NCBI RefSeq assembly: GCF_003284935.1
Contig: NZ_QMEV01000006.1
Location: 82,782 to 146,781, forward strand
Source of the DNA: Mycobacterium colombiense
Lineage (GTDB): Bacteria > Actinomycetota > Actinomycetes > Mycobacteriales > Mycobacteriaceae
Direction: 5' to 3'
DNA length: 64,000 nt
The notes under the pieces were generated by a model, which ran no database searches, had not been told where the DNA came from, and worked only from the letters and a program-made list of their open reading frames with translations. Below, in pieces: positions 51,730 through 60,900 of the stretch. Within the stretch, counting starts at the first letter, position 1; every line of letters begins with the position of its first letter. The translations under genes and the position numbers were made by a program.

Positions 51730-51873
51730 ATGGTCAGCGTCAAGCTCTGCTGCCAGGGCGGCACCTCCCGTCATCACAACGGAAGGACCGGCCCCGGTCC
51801 TGGTGCTGCGGTTCCCGTCGACATGCCTGTGCGGGTCCGCGCGGGCTCATCCCGCTCGAGGAGCGCTACGTGA
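51730..51873 (+). CDS. phoAT: Short ORF overlapping phoH2 (PhoAT-like)
   Basis: 47-residue ORF from ATG 51730, beginning [18 protein letters not shown] and ending [11 protein letters not shown]; basic and Gly/Ser-rich. Its TGA overlaps the phoH2 GTG (GTGA). TAGCGT (51716-51721) lies eight bases upstream, so the operon is likely leaderless. Mycobacterial phoH2 is reported to be preceded by a small overlapping gene, phoAT, proposed as antitoxin to the PhoH2 RNase/helicase; position and overlap fit. The identity rests on context, not on remembered sequence. Confidence 0.62.
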   Translation: MVSVKLCCQGGTSRHHNGRTGPGPGAAVPVDMPVRVRAGSSRSRSAT

Positions 51874-53171
51874 CCGAAATCCGGACCTACGTGATCGACA
51901 CTTCTGTGCTGCTGTCCGACCCGTGGGCGTGCAGCCGATTCGCCGAACACGAGGTGGTTGTTCCGCTGGTGGTGATCAGCGAACTGGAGGCCAAACGCCA
52001 CCATCACGAGCTGGGCTGGTTCGCGCGCCAGGCGCTGCGGCTGTTCGACGATCTTCGGCTCCTACACGGACGGCTCGATCAGCCCATTTCCGTTGGGACA
52101 CAAGGTGGTTCGCTGCACGTCGAGCTCAACCACACGGACCCGGCGGTGCTGCCGGCGGGCTTCCGCAGCGACAACAACGACTCCCGGATCCTCAGCTGTG
52201 CCGCGAACCTGGCCGCCGAAGGTAAACGAGTTACGTTGGTCAGCAAGGACATTCCGCTTCGGGTGAAGGCCGCCGCGGTGGGCCTGGCCGCCGACGAGTA
52301 CCACGCCCAGGACGTGGTGGCCACCGGCTGGTCGGGCATGCGCGAGATCGAGACCGCCACCGAGGACATCGACGCGCTGTTCACCGACGGCGAGATCGAT
52401 CTGGTGGAGGCGCGAGACCTGCCCTGCCACACCGGAGTTCGGCTGCTCGGGGGCAGCTCTCACGCGCTGGGCCGGGTCAACGCCGACAAACGCGTCCAGC
52501 TGGTTCGCGGCGATCGGGAGGTGTTCGGGCTGCGCGGGCGCTCCGCCGAACAGCGGGTGGCGCTCGACCTCCTGCTCGACGAGACGGTGGGCATCGTGTC
52601 GCTGGGCGGCAAGGCCGGCACCGGCAAGTCGGCGCTCGCGCTGTGCGCCGGTCTGGAAGCGGTGCTGGAGCGCCGGACGCAGCGCAAGGTGGTGGTGTTC
52701 CGGCCGCTGTACGCCGTCGGCGGCCAGGAGCTGGGATACCTGCCCGGCAGCGAGAGCGAGAAAATGGGTCCGTGGGCCCAGGCCGTCTTCGACACCCTCG
52801 AGGGTCTGGCCAGCCCGGCCGTGCTCGAGGAAGTGCTGTCCCGCGGCATGCTCGAGGTACTGCCCCTGACCCACATCCGCGGCCGCTCGCTGCACGACTC
52901 GTTCGTCATCGTCGATGAGGCCCAATCGCTGGAGCGCAACGTCCTGCTGACGGTGCTGTCCCGGCTGGGCACCGGATCGCGGGTGGTGCTGACCCACGAC
53001 ATCGCCCAGCGCGACAACCTGCGGGTGGGCCGCCACGACGGGGTCGCCGCCGTGATCGAGAAGCTCAAGGGCCATCCGCTGTTCGCCCACATCACGCTGT
53101 TGCGCAGCGAGCGATCGCCGATCGCCGCGCTGGTCACCGAGATGCTCGAGGAGATCGCCGGCCCGCAGTGA
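51870..53171 (+). CDS. phoH2: PhoH2: PIN domain fused to PhoH ATPase
   Basis: 433 residues. The N-terminal PIN nuclease domain (1-about 140) has acidic residues in [11 protein letters not shown] (Asp10), [11 protein letters not shown] and VSKDIPLR. The C-terminal PhoH domain has Walker [14 protein letters not shown] (about 246) and Walker [11 protein letters not shown]. Mycobacterial PhoH2 is reported to unwind and cut RNA. GTG 51870 follows GAGGAG and overlaps the small upstream ORF. Corresponds to Rv1095. Confidence 0.93.
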   Translation: MTEIRTYVIDTSVLLSDPWACSRFAEHEVVVPLVVISELEAKRHHHELGWFARQALRLFDDLRLLHGRLDQPISVGTQGGSLHVELNHTDPAVLPAGFRSDNNDSRILSCAANLAAEGKRVTLVSKDIPLRVKAAAVGLAADEYHAQDVVATGWSGMREIETATEDIDALFTDGEIDLVEARDLPCHTGVRLLGGSSHALGRVNADKRVQLVRGDREVFGLRGRSAEQRVALDLLLDETVGIVSLGGKAGTGKSALALCAGLEAVLERRTQRKVVVFRPLYAVGGQELGYLPGSESEKMGPWAQAVFDTLEGLASPAVLEEVLSRGMLEVLPLTHIRGRSLHDSFVIVDEAQSLERNVLLTVLSRLGTGSRVVLTHDIAQRDNLRVGRHDGVAAVIEKLKGHPLFAHITLLRSERSPIAALVTEMLEEIAGPQ

Positions 53172-53191
53172 GCGCGCCTGACCAGCGCGCT

Positions 53192-53209
53192 CGGCCCCGG
53201 GCGGGGCCG
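53192..53209. terminator. GC hairpin between phoH2 and deacetylase gene
   Basis: CGGCCCC (53192-53198), loop GGGC, GGGGCCG (53203-53209): a perfect 7-bp stem without U-tract, eight bases before the likely -10 of the next gene. Possible weak terminator of phoH2. Confidence 0.4.
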
Positions 53210-53228
53210 CCTTCGATAAACTTCCACG

Positions 53229-54104
53229 GTGGCGAAACGACCCGACACCCAGACCTGGCGCTACTGGCGCACGGTGGTGGGTGTGGCCGCCGCCGTCGCG
53301 GTGCTGGTCATCGGCGGGCTCACCGGTCACGTGACACGCGCCGACGACCTGAGCTGCTCGGTCGTCAAATGCGTCGCCCTGACCTTCGATGACGGGCCGG
53401 GGCCGTTCGACGAGCGGCTGCTGCAGATCCTCAAGGACAACGACGCCAAGGCGACGTTCTTCCTGATCGGCAACAAGGTGGCCGCCAACCCGGGCGGCGC
53501 CAAGCGCATCGCCGACGCCGGGATGGAGATCGGCAGCCACACCTGGGAACACCCCAACATGACCACGATCCCGCGCGAGGACATCGCCGCCCAGTTCACC
53601 AAGGCCAACGAGGCGATCGCCGCCGCGACCGGGCGCACCCCGAACCTGTACCGCCCCGCGGGCGGGCTGTCCGACCCCGTGGTGCGCCAGACCGCCGGCC
53701 AATTCGGGCTGGCCGAAATCCTCTGGGACGTCATCCCTTTCGACTGGGCGAACGACTCGAACTCCGCCGCGACGCGCTACATGCTGATGACCTACATCAA
53801 GCCGGGCTCGGTGGTGCTGTTGCACAGCACCTACTCGAGCACCGTCGACCTGGTGTACCAGTTCATCCCGGTGCTCAAGGCCAACGGCTACCGCATGGTG
53901 ACGGTCAGCGACCTGCTGGGACCACGAGCGTCCGGCAGCAGCTACGGCGGCCGGGAAAACGGTCCGCCCGTCAACGGCCTGCACGACATCCCGCCCGCCG
54001 ACATTCCCACGCTGCCCAACACGCCCTCACCCAAACCGATGCCCAACTTCCCGATCACCGACATCCCAGGACAGAACTCCGGCGGGCCGAACAACGGTGC
54101 GTAA
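53229..54104 (+). CDS. Exported polysaccharide deacetylase (Rv1096-like)
   Basis: 291 residues. One N-terminal hydrophobic segment (about 15-33) anchors or exports it. The NodB domain shows the metal and catalytic motifs: TFDDGPGPFD (Asp54, Asp55), SHTWEHPN (His104, His108), RPAGG and LLHSTY. The C-terminal about 55 residues are Pro/Gly/Asn-rich. Rv1096 of M. tuberculosis is reported to deacetylate peptidoglycan N-acetylglucosamine, giving lysozyme resistance. GTG 53229 is six bases after TAAACT, so probably leaderless. Confidence 0.9.
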   Translation: MAKRPDTQTWRYWRTVVGVAAAVAVLVIGGLTGHVTRADDLSCSVVKCVALTFDDGPGPFDERLLQILKDNDAKATFFLIGNKVAANPGGAKRIADAGMEIGSHTWEHPNMTTIPREDIAAQFTKANEAIAAATGRTPNLYRPAGGLSDPVVRQTAGQFGLAEILWDVIPFDWANDSNSAATRYMLMTYIKPGSVVLLHSTYSSTVDLVYQFIPVLKANGYRMVTVSDLLGPRASGSSYGGRENGPPVNGLHDIPPADIPTLPNTPSPKPMPNFPITDIPGQNSGGPNNGA

Positions 54105-54143
54105 AGCCGATTTCGGTCCGCGCACGACTGTAGGGTGATCATC

Positions 54144-55697
54144 GTGGGCTGGCTTCGGGATCGGCTTCCGCGACAGTGGCGTGCGTCCGCGCGGCGGCCG
54201 GCCGCCGGTTCGCGAAAGTCCTTTCGACGATGGCTGTTTCAATACGGGTTCGATCTGAGCCTGTCCTACGTGTTGGCCGTCGTCGAGGCGGCCGCCATCC
54301 TGATTCCGTTGCGGGGACACACTTCCGTCGGCGACAACGCGGACTTCGCGCGGCAGAACACGGTGCCGGTGGCGCTGCTCATCGTGCTGGGCATCGTCAG
54401 TGTCGCGGTGGCCGGCGCCGTGAGTCTGGCGCCCACGGTGCGCTGGTACGTCGCGGGTGACGATCCCACCCCGCAACAGCGCGAAGCCGTGATGAAGCTG
54501 GCCGGACGTCAGTCGGCGATCCTGGCGACGTCCTGGGCGATGACCGGCGGGATCTTCATCCTGCTGAATCTGACTGGCGGGCCGCGGCTTCTGCTGCCCA
54601 TCGTGCTCGGCGTGCTGCTCGGCGGATCGGCCGCCGCCGGCACCGGGATGCTGCTCGCCCAGCGCACCCTGCGGCCCATCATGCGCGTCGCCACGCTGGG
54701 CGCCGAGCCGCGCCTGGCGGTGCCGAGCGTGTACGCGCGGCTGGTTCTGCTGTGGTTTCTGTGCAGCGCCTTTCCCATCGCCGTGATCGCGACGCTGGTC
54801 GTGTTGCGCTCATACGGCTGGCTGATCGAGAAGTCCGCGTCGTTGGACGTGCCGATCCTGGTGGTGTCGTTGGCGGCCCTGGTGCTGGGGCTGCCGACGA
54901 TGATCTTGACCTCGCGGTCCATCTCGGACCCGGTCGGCGAGGTCGTCGACGCGATGGCCGAGGTCGAGCATGGCCGCATGGAAACCTACGTCGGCGCCTA
55001 CGAACGTTCCCAAATCGGCCGTCTACAAACGGGATTCAACCGGATGGTGGCCGGGCTCGCCGAGCGCGACCGGCTGCGTGACCTGTTCGGGCGCCACGTC
55101 GGGGCCGACGTCGCGCAGCGCGCGCTCCAGGAGGGGGCGTCCCTGTCGGGCGACGTGGTCGAAGCGGCGGTGCTGTTCATCGACCTGGTGGGCTCTACCC
55201 AGCTCGCGGAAAGCCGTCCTCCCCAAGAGGTCGCCGAGGTGCTCAACGACTTCTTCCGCATCGTGGTGCACGCCGTCGACGAACATCACGGTCTGGTCAA
55301 CAAGTTCGCCGGCGACGCCGTACTGGCCGTCTTCGGGGTGCCGCTGCCGACCAGCGACCCGGCATCGTCGGCCCTGGCGACCGCCCGTGCCCTCGGCTCC
55401 CAACTGCGGCGGCTGCCGGTCGATTTCGGTATCGGTGTCTCCGCGGGCCGGGTGTTCGCCGGCAACATCGGCGCCGAAAACCGGTACGAGTACACCGTGA
55501 TCGGTGACGCGGTCAACGAGGCCGCGCGGCTGGCCGACCTCGCCAAGACCTCCGACCGGCGGATCCTGTGTTCGGCCGGGGCCGTCGACGCCGCCGGGGA
55601 GGCCGAGCGCGCGCAGTGGGCCGAGTGCTATTCCACCGTCCTGCGCGGGCGATCCGAGGCCACCCACATCTCGGCGCCGACGGGCCCGGCGAGCTAG
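54144..55697 (+). CDS. Membrane class III adenylate cyclase with HAMP domain
   Basis: 517 residues. Six membrane helices (about 35-265), a HAMP linker (SRSISDPVGEVVDAMAEVEHG) and a catalytic domain with both metal Asp (AVLFIDLVGST; KFAGDAVLAVFG), adenine-specifying Lys in NKFAGDA, and VIGDAVNEAARL. All catalytic residues appear present, so it should make cAMP. The architecture resembles M. tuberculosis Rv1318c-Rv1320c, not a gene at this locus. TAGGGT (54131-54136) is seven bases before GTG 54144; a GTG three codons earlier is inside that box. Confidence 0.88.
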   Translation: MGWLRDRLPRQWRASARRPAAGSRKSFRRWLFQYGFDLSLSYVLAVVEAAAILIPLRGHTSVGDNADFARQNTVPVALLIVLGIVSVAVAGAVSLAPTVRWYVAGDDPTPQQREAVMKLAGRQSAILATSWAMTGGIFILLNLTGGPRLLLPIVLGVLLGGSAAAGTGMLLAQRTLRPIMRVATLGAEPRLAVPSVYARLVLLWFLCSAFPIAVIATLVVLRSYGWLIEKSASLDVPILVVSLAALVLGLPTMILTSRSISDPVGEVVDAMAEVEHGRMETYVGAYERSQIGRLQTGFNRMVAGLAERDRLRDLFGRHVGADVAQRALQEGASLSGDVVEAAVLFIDLVGSTQLAESRPPQEVAEVLNDFFRIVVHAVDEHHGLVNKFAGDAVLAVFGVPLPTSDPASSALATARALGSQLRRLPVDFGIGVSAGRVFAGNIGAENRYEYTVIGDAVNEAARLADLAKTSDRRILCSAGAVDAAGEAERAQWAECYSTVLRGRSEATHISAPTGPAS

Positions 55698-55707
55698 CCG
55701 GGGCGGG

Positions 55708-56709
55708 TCAGGACTTCGAGACCTTCAGCGCGGCAATGATCTTGCCGACGAGACCCGCCGAGGCGGCGTCACCGATGGGTGTGCTGCCGATGAACACGGT
55801 GACCGGCTTGGTGTCGACGGCGATGATGGTCACCGAGTCGCCCTTGACGTTGCGGCTGGGATCGGCGATCGTGACGTCGGCGTCGACGCGGACCGCCTTG
55901 GTGCCGTCGACGGTGATCGACGCCGACTTCGTCGGCCCGAGCGTGGGCTGGGCGTTCGCGTAGCCGGGGCCGGCGACGATGCATTGCATCAACTTCGTGG
56001 CCTGCGCCGTAAGGTCCATGCTGGCAACGAAATTGGTGACGCCGACCTCGGCGGTCATCATCCACTGGTTGGCCCCGGGCACGTCCTGGGCGACGCCCAG
56101 CCCGCCGATCAGGTTGGGGCCCTGGTCGTCGGAGAACACCGTCCACCCGCCGGGCGCCGCGCTGGCCGGGAACGAGAGCTTGCCCGCGGCGATCGAGTCG
56201 GTGCGGGGCATCTCCCCGCCGGACACGTTCGGGGTGCAATCGGTCGCGTTCTGCGCGGAGTTCTTCGGTGTGGAGACCGACGTGCTCGTGGTCGACGGGG
56301 CGGCGGCCGGTTTGTTGTCGTGGCCGCCGCGCATCACCAGCAGCGTGGCGACCAGCGCGATTACCGCGAGCACGACCAGACCCGCGACGATCAACCACGG
56401 CAGCTTGGAGCCGGGCCCACCCGGCGGTGGCCCCGGGGGATATGGGCCGCCCGGCCCGCCCGGCGGAAACTGCTGTCCGGGTTGGGGATACGGCTGGTTC
56501 GGGTAGGCGGGGCCGCCGGGCGCATACGGGTACGGCCCACCCGGCGGCGGGTAGCCGTAGGGACCGCCCTGCGGATAGGGACCGGGACCGCCCTGGGGGT
56601 AAGGACCGGGCGCGCCGCCCGGCGGCTGGCCACCCCAATTCGGGTCCTGCCCATACGGATTGCTTCCGTAGGGTCCCTGGCCGTAGGGGCCACCGGGAGG
56701 AGCCGTCAT
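55708..56709 (-). CDS. Pro/Gly-rich single-span membrane protein (Rv1097c-like)
   Basis: 333 residues from ATG 56709 with AAGGGTGG seven bases before. Residues 1-about 100 are Gly/Pro/Tyr repeats (PGPYPQGG, PYGYPPPGG), then one membrane helix (LPWLIVAGLVVLAVIALVAT), a Ser/Thr linker and an extracytoplasmic domain of about 185 residues with two Cys (DCTPN; QCIVAGPG). Function unknown; resembles mycobacterial proteins with cytoplasmic Pro-rich tails and a LpqN/DUF-type outer domain. Convergent with the cyclase gene. Confidence 0.82.
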   Translation of the reverse strand: MTAPPGGPYGQGPYGSNPYGQDPNWGGQPPGGAPGPYPQGGPGPYPQGGPYGYPPPGGPYPYAPGGPAYPNQPYPQPGQQFPPGGPGGPYPPGPPPGGPGSKLPWLIVAGLVVLAVIALVATLLVMRGGHDNKPAAAPSTTSTSVSTPKNSAQNATDCTPNVSGGEMPRTDSIAAGKLSFPASAAPGGWTVFSDDQGPNLIGGLGVAQDVPGANQWMMTAEVGVTNFVASMDLTAQATKLMQCIVAGPGYANAQPTLGPTKSASITVDGTKAVRVDADVTIADPSRNVKGDSVTIIAVDTKPVTVFIGSTPIGDAASAGLVGKIIAALKVSKS

Positions 56710-56763
56710 GGAAAAACCACCCTTACTCTCGTCGGCCAACGCCGTCACCGGATGACGGGCGGC

Positions 56764-58179
56764 TCAGTCTTCGGGCTTGACCTTGGCCATCGCCAGCACG
56801 TCGAGCCGCCGGTCGAGTTCCTCGATCGACAGCTTCTCGCCGATCAGCCCGCGGTCGATCACCGTCTGGCGAATCGTCTTGCGCTCCTTGAGCGCTTGCT
56901 TGGCCACCGCGGCGGCCTCCTCGTAGCCGATCGCCGAGTTCAGCGGCGTCACGATGGACGGCGACGACTCGGCCAGCTCGCGCAGGTGCTCCACGTTGGC
57001 CGCCAGGCCGACGATGCAGCGCTCGGCGAACAGCCTCGACACGTTGGTCAGCAGCTTGAACGACTCCAGGATGTTGCGCGCCATCATCGGGATGTAGACG
57101 TTGAGCTCGAACGCGCCCGACAATCCCCCGACGGCCACCGCGGCGTCGTTGCCGATCACCTGCGCGGCGACCTGGGTAACCGCCTCTGGCAGAACGGGAT
57201 TGACCTTGCCCGGCATGATCGAGCTGCCCGGCTGCAGGTCGGGCAACTGGATCTCGGCCAGGCCGGTCAGCGGGCCCGAGCCCATCCAGCGGACGTCGTT
57301 GGCGATCTTGGTCAGCGACACCGCGATGGTGCGCAGCGCGCCGGACGCCTCGACCAGGCCGTCGCGCGCCGCCTGGGCCTCGAACGAGTTTGCGGCCGTG
57401 CGTAATTCGCTCAGGCCGGTGGAAGCCACCAGCGTCTCGACCACCTTGGCGCCGAAGCCGTCGGGGGCGTTCAGGCCGGTGCCGACCGCGGTGCCGCCGA
57501 TGGCCAGCTCACCCAGCCGGGGCAGCGTCGCGCGCACCCGCTCGATGCCCGCCTCGATCTGGCGGGCGTATCCGCTGAATTCCTGGCCGAGCGTCACCGG
57601 GACGGCGTCCATCAGGTGGGTGCGGCCCGACTTGACCACGGTGTGCCACTCGCGGGCCTTGCCGGCCAGGGCGTCGTGCAGCACCTCGAGCGCCGGAATC
57701 AGATGGCGCACAGCTGCTTCGGTGGCCGCGATGTGGGTGGCGGTGGGGAAGGTGTCGTTCGACGACTGCGACATGTTGACGTCGTCGTTGGGATGCACCG
57801 TCACGCCGTTGGCGGCCGCGATGCTGGCGATCACCTCGTTGGTGTTCATGTTGGAACTGGTGCCCGAACCGGTCTGGAACACGTCGATGGGGAACTGGTC
57901 GTCGTGCTGGCCGTCGGCGATCTCGCCCGCCGCGGCGATGATCGCGTCGGCCTTCTCCCGCGCCAGCAGCCCCAGGTCCTTGTTGACCTGCGCGCAGGCG
58001 CCCTTCAGCAGGCCCAGCGCGCGGATCTGGGTGCGCTCGAGCCCGCGGCCCGAGATCGGAAAGTTCTCGACCGCACGCTGGGTCTGCGCGCGCCACAACG
58101 CTTTTGCGGGTACGCGGACCTCTCCCATGGTGTCGTGCTCGATGCGGTACTCGGTGTCATCGGAGCTGTTCACGGCCAT
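56764..58179 (-). CDS. fum: Fumarase class II
   Basis: 471 residues; converts fumarate and malate in the TCA cycle. The family signature [15 protein letters not shown] is present, with [14 protein letters not shown] (about 108-121) and [15 protein letters not shown] (about 137-151) lining the active site. Corresponds to Rv1098c. It follows glpX by 31 bases on the same strand and is probably cotranscribed with it. Confidence 0.95.
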   Translation of the reverse strand: MAVNSSDDTEYRIEHDTMGEVRVPAKALWRAQTQRAVENFPISGRGLERTQIRALGLLKGACAQVNKDLGLLAREKADAIIAAAGEIADGQHDDQFPIDVFQTGSGTSSNMNTNEVIASIAAANGVTVHPNDDVNMSQSSNDTFPTATHIAATEAAVRHLIPALEVLHDALAGKAREWHTVVKSGRTHLMDAVPVTLGQEFSGYARQIEAGIERVRATLPRLGELAIGGTAVGTGLNAPDGFGAKVVETLVASTGLSELRTAANSFEAQAARDGLVEASGALRTIAVSLTKIANDVRWMGSGPLTGLAEIQLPDLQPGSSIMPGKVNPVLPEAVTQVAAQVIGNDAAVAVGGLSGAFELNVYIPMMARNILESFKLLTNVSRLFAERCIVGLAANVEHLRELAESSPSIVTPLNSAIGYEEAAAVAKQALKERKTIRQTVIDRGLIGEKLSIEELDRRLDVLAMAKVKPED

Positions 58180-58210
58180 AGATTGGTTTTCCTCGTTCTT
58201 CGATCGGTGG

Positions 58211-59290
58211 TCAGGGCAGGGGATAGGCGGCGGAGGTATCGCCGGTGAAGTCGATGGCGGAGTACTCGTTGAGCTTCGACAGCCGGTGGTAGGCCTCGAT
58301 CATGCGCACGGTGCCCGACTTCGACCGCATGACGATCGACTGGGTGGTGCAGCCGCCGGGGTAGTACTGCACGCCCTTGAGCAGGTCGCCGCTGGTGACC
58401 CCGGTGGCGCAGAAGAACACGTTCTCCCCGGACACCAGGTCCTCGGTGGTCAGCACCTGGTCGAGGTCGTAGCCGGCGTCGATGGCCTTCTGGCGTTCCT
58501 CGTCGTCGGTGGGGGCCAGCTGCGCCTGGATCGCCCCGCCCATGCACCGGATGGCGGCGGCGGCGATGATGCCTTCCGGCGTGCCGCCGATCCCGGCCAG
58601 CATGTCGGTGCCCGAATGCGGCCGGCAGGCCGAGATCGCGCCGGCCACGTCGCCGTCGGTGATCAGCCGGATGCGGGCGCCGGTCGCCCGGACCTCGTGG
58701 ATCAGCTGGGCGTGCCGCGGCCGGTCCAGGATGCACACGGTCATGTCGCGCACCGACAACGCCTTGACCTTGGCGACGGCCTTGATGTTCTCGGCGATCG
58801 GCGCGGTGATGTCGAGCACGTGGGCGGCCTCGGGCCCGACGGCGATCTTGTTCATGTAGAACACCGCCGACGGGTCGAACATCGCGCCGCGGTCGGCCAC
58901 CGCCAACACGGAGATGGCGTTGGGCATGCCCTTGCTCATCAGCGTGGTGCCGTCGATGGGGTCGACGGCGAAGTCGCACTCCGCGCCGTCGCCGTTGCCG
59001 ACCTCCTCGCCGTTGTAGAGCATCGGCGCGTGGTCCTTTTCGCCCTCGCCGATGACGACGACGCCGCGCATGGACACCGTGTTGACCAGCTCACGCATCG
59101 CATCGACGGCCGCCCCGTCGCCGCCCTCTTTGTCGCCCCGGCCGACCCAGCGACCTGCGGCCATGGCCCCGGCCTCGGTGACGCGTACCAGCTCCAAAGC
59201 CAGGTTGCGGTCTGGGGCCTCACCGCGCGGTCGCCCCTGCGCGGGGGCCCGGCCGGTGGTGGCGGTCGAGTGGTTGCCCTCAACTGTCAT
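58211..59290 (-). CDS. glpX: Class II fructose-1,6-bisphosphatase
   Basis: 359 residues from ATG 59290. Metal-binding VDPIDGTT, the preceding [11 protein letters not shown], and [12 protein letters not shown] are GlpX motifs. It dephosphorylates fructose-1,6-bisphosphate in gluconeogenesis; Rv1099c is the main FBPase of M. tuberculosis. The open frame upstream of 59290 overlaps the divergent Rv1100-like gene and is not coding. Confidence 0.95.
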   Translation of the reverse strand: MTVEGNHSTATTGRAPAQGRPRGEAPDRNLALELVRVTEAGAMAAGRWVGRGDKEGGDGAAVDAMRELVNTVSMRGVVVIGEGEKDHAPMLYNGEEVGNGDGAECDFAVDPIDGTTLMSKGMPNAISVLAVADRGAMFDPSAVFYMNKIAVGPEAAHVLDITAPIAENIKAVAKVKALSVRDMTVCILDRPRHAQLIHEVRATGARIRLITDGDVAGAISACRPHSGTDMLAGIGGTPEGIIAAAAIRCMGGAIQAQLAPTDDEERQKAIDAGYDLDQVLTTEDLVSGENVFFCATGVTSGDLLKGVQYYPGGCTTQSIVMRSKSGTVRMIEAYHRLSKLNEYSAIDFTGDTSAAYPLP

Positions 59291-59345
59291 GGTTGTTGAT
59301 TGTCCCAGAAGCGGATCGGTCCGCTGGAACTGGGATACTTGGGGG

Positions 59346-60044
59346 ATGACGGACGAGCGGCCGCTGAATGCCCAGCTTGATGGGAGCGTGGCCGGCGCGC
59401 CGTCTCCGCAAGCGGGGCCGGCGCCCAGGCCGGCCAAACCCCGGTTGTTGCAGGACGGCCGGGACATGTTCTGGTCGCTGATACCGCTGGTGATCGGGTG
59501 CATCGTGCTGGCCGGCATGCTCGGCATGTGCTCGGTCCAGTTCGGCCACCACCAGGGCCCCGTCCCGTCGTATGACGCGGGCGCGGCCCTGCGCGCGGAC
59601 GCCTCCGCGCTCGGTTTTCCCATCCGCCAGCCGCAGCTGCCGGCCGGCTGGCAGGCCAACTCCGGTCACCGCGGGGGCATCCAGGGCGGGCGGACCGACC
59701 CCGCGAACGGTCAACGGCTCAACGCTCCCGTATCGGTCGTCGGCTACATCACCCCGACCGGGCTGTACCTGAGCCTGACCCAGAGCAACGCCGACGAGGA
59801 CAAGCTGGTCAATTCGATTCACCCGTCGGCCTACCCCACGGCGACCGTCGACGTCGGCGGCACCGGTTGGGTGGTCTATCAGGGTTCCGGTCAGGACGGC
59901 GCGGACGCCGAGCCGATCTGGACGACCCGGCTCAGCGGCCCGGGCGGCGCGACCCAAATTGCGATAACCGGCGCCGGAAACACCGATCAGTTCCGTACGC
60001 TGGCGTCGGCGACGCAATCGCAACCGCCTTTGCCCAGCCGCTAA
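59346..60044 (+). CDS. DUF4245 membrane protein (Rv1100-like)
   Basis: 232 residues: a Pro-rich cytoplasmic tail, one membrane helix (about 45-62), and an extracytoplasmic domain with [16 protein letters not shown] and VVYQG typical of DUF4245. Function unknown. GATACT (59334-59339) is six bases before ATG 59346, which also has a G-run at -1 to -5. Divergent from glpX; conserved beside it in mycobacteria. Confidence 0.83.
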   Translation: MTDERPLNAQLDGSVAGAPSPQAGPAPRPAKPRLLQDGRDMFWSLIPLVIGCIVLAGMLGMCSVQFGHHQGPVPSYDAGAALRADASALGFPIRQPQLPAGWQANSGHRGGIQGGRTDPANGQRLNAPVSVVGYITPTGLYLSLTQSNADEDKLVNSIHPSAYPTATVDVGGTGWVVYQGSGQDGADAEPIWTTRLSGPGGATQIAITGAGNTDQFRTLASATQSQPPLPSR

Positions 60045-60076
60045 TCCACCCGCGCGAGCAGAGGGGTCGCATCGAC

Positions 60077-60874
60077 GTGACTGCACCAGAGGCCGACCTG
60101 TCCGGATGGTCGGCGGCCCCTTTCAGCGGCGGCGGATACACCCATGACGTCTACCGCAAGGGCAGCGGCCCCGGGGTGGTGCTGATTCCGGAGATCCCGG
60201 GGATCCATCCCGGCGTGCTCGCACTGGGTAATCACCTGGTGGACAACGGCTTCACCGTCGCCATGCCGTCGCTGTTCGGCCGCCCGGGCAAGGCCAAGAC
60301 GGCGGGTTATCTCCTAGGCGCCATCGGACGTGCCTGCGTGGCAAGGGAATTCGCGGCGCTCGCGTTGAACAAGCAGCGACCTGTGGCGTCGTTCCTGCGT
60401 GCGCTGGCCCGTGACCTCAACGCTTCGACGCCCGGCAAGGGCGTCGGGGTGATCGGCCAGTGCTTCACCGGGGGCTTCGCGCTGGCGGCCGCGGTCGACG
60501 ACAGCGTGCTGGCGCCGGTGCTCTCCCAGCCGTCGGTGCCGTTCCCGCTCGGAGCCGCGCGGCGCAGCGATCCCGGCTTGAGCGAATCCGAGCTGGCCAC
60601 CGTGGCCGATCGGTGCGCCAATGATGGCCTGTGCGCCATGGGATTGCGGTTCAGCGAGGACAAGATGTCGCCCGGCGAGCGGTTCGTGACGCTCAAACAA
60701 CGCCTCGGCGACGCCTTCGAGGTGATCGACATCGATTCGGGTCCCACCAATCAGCACGGCTTCGGCAAGATGGCGCACTCGGTGCTCACCGACGAGGTCC
60801 GCGAGCTCGATGGCCACCCCGCCTACGAAGCCCGTAAGCGAGTGGTCGAGTTCCTCACGCAACGCCTTTTCTAG
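60077..60874 (+). CDS. Dienelactone hydrolase-like alpha/beta hydrolase
   Basis: 265 residues from GTG 60077 (GAGGGG about ten bases before). The elbow GQCFTGG gives Cys129 as nucleophile, as in dienelactone hydrolases; oxyanion loop VLIPEIPGIHP; His of NQHGFGKMAHS near the C terminus. Similar in type to the gene at 17802 but not a close copy. In M. tuberculosis this interval holds Rv1101c and mazEF3, absent here. Followed by a carboxylesterase 26 bases on. Confidence 0.82.
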   Translation: MTAPEADLSGWSAAPFSGGGYTHDVYRKGSGPGVVLIPEIPGIHPGVLALGNHLVDNGFTVAMPSLFGRPGKAKTAGYLLGAIGRACVAREFAALALNKQRPVASFLRALARDLNASTPGKGVGVIGQCFTGGFALAAAVDDSVLAPVLSQPSVPFPLGAARRSDPGLSESELATVADRCANDGLCAMGLRFSEDKMSPGERFVTLKQRLGDAFEVIDIDSGPTNQHGFGKMAHSVLTDEVRELDGHPAYEARKRVVEFLTQRLF

Positions 60875-60900
60875 GTTCGTCCAGGAGATTTCGCACGCGC

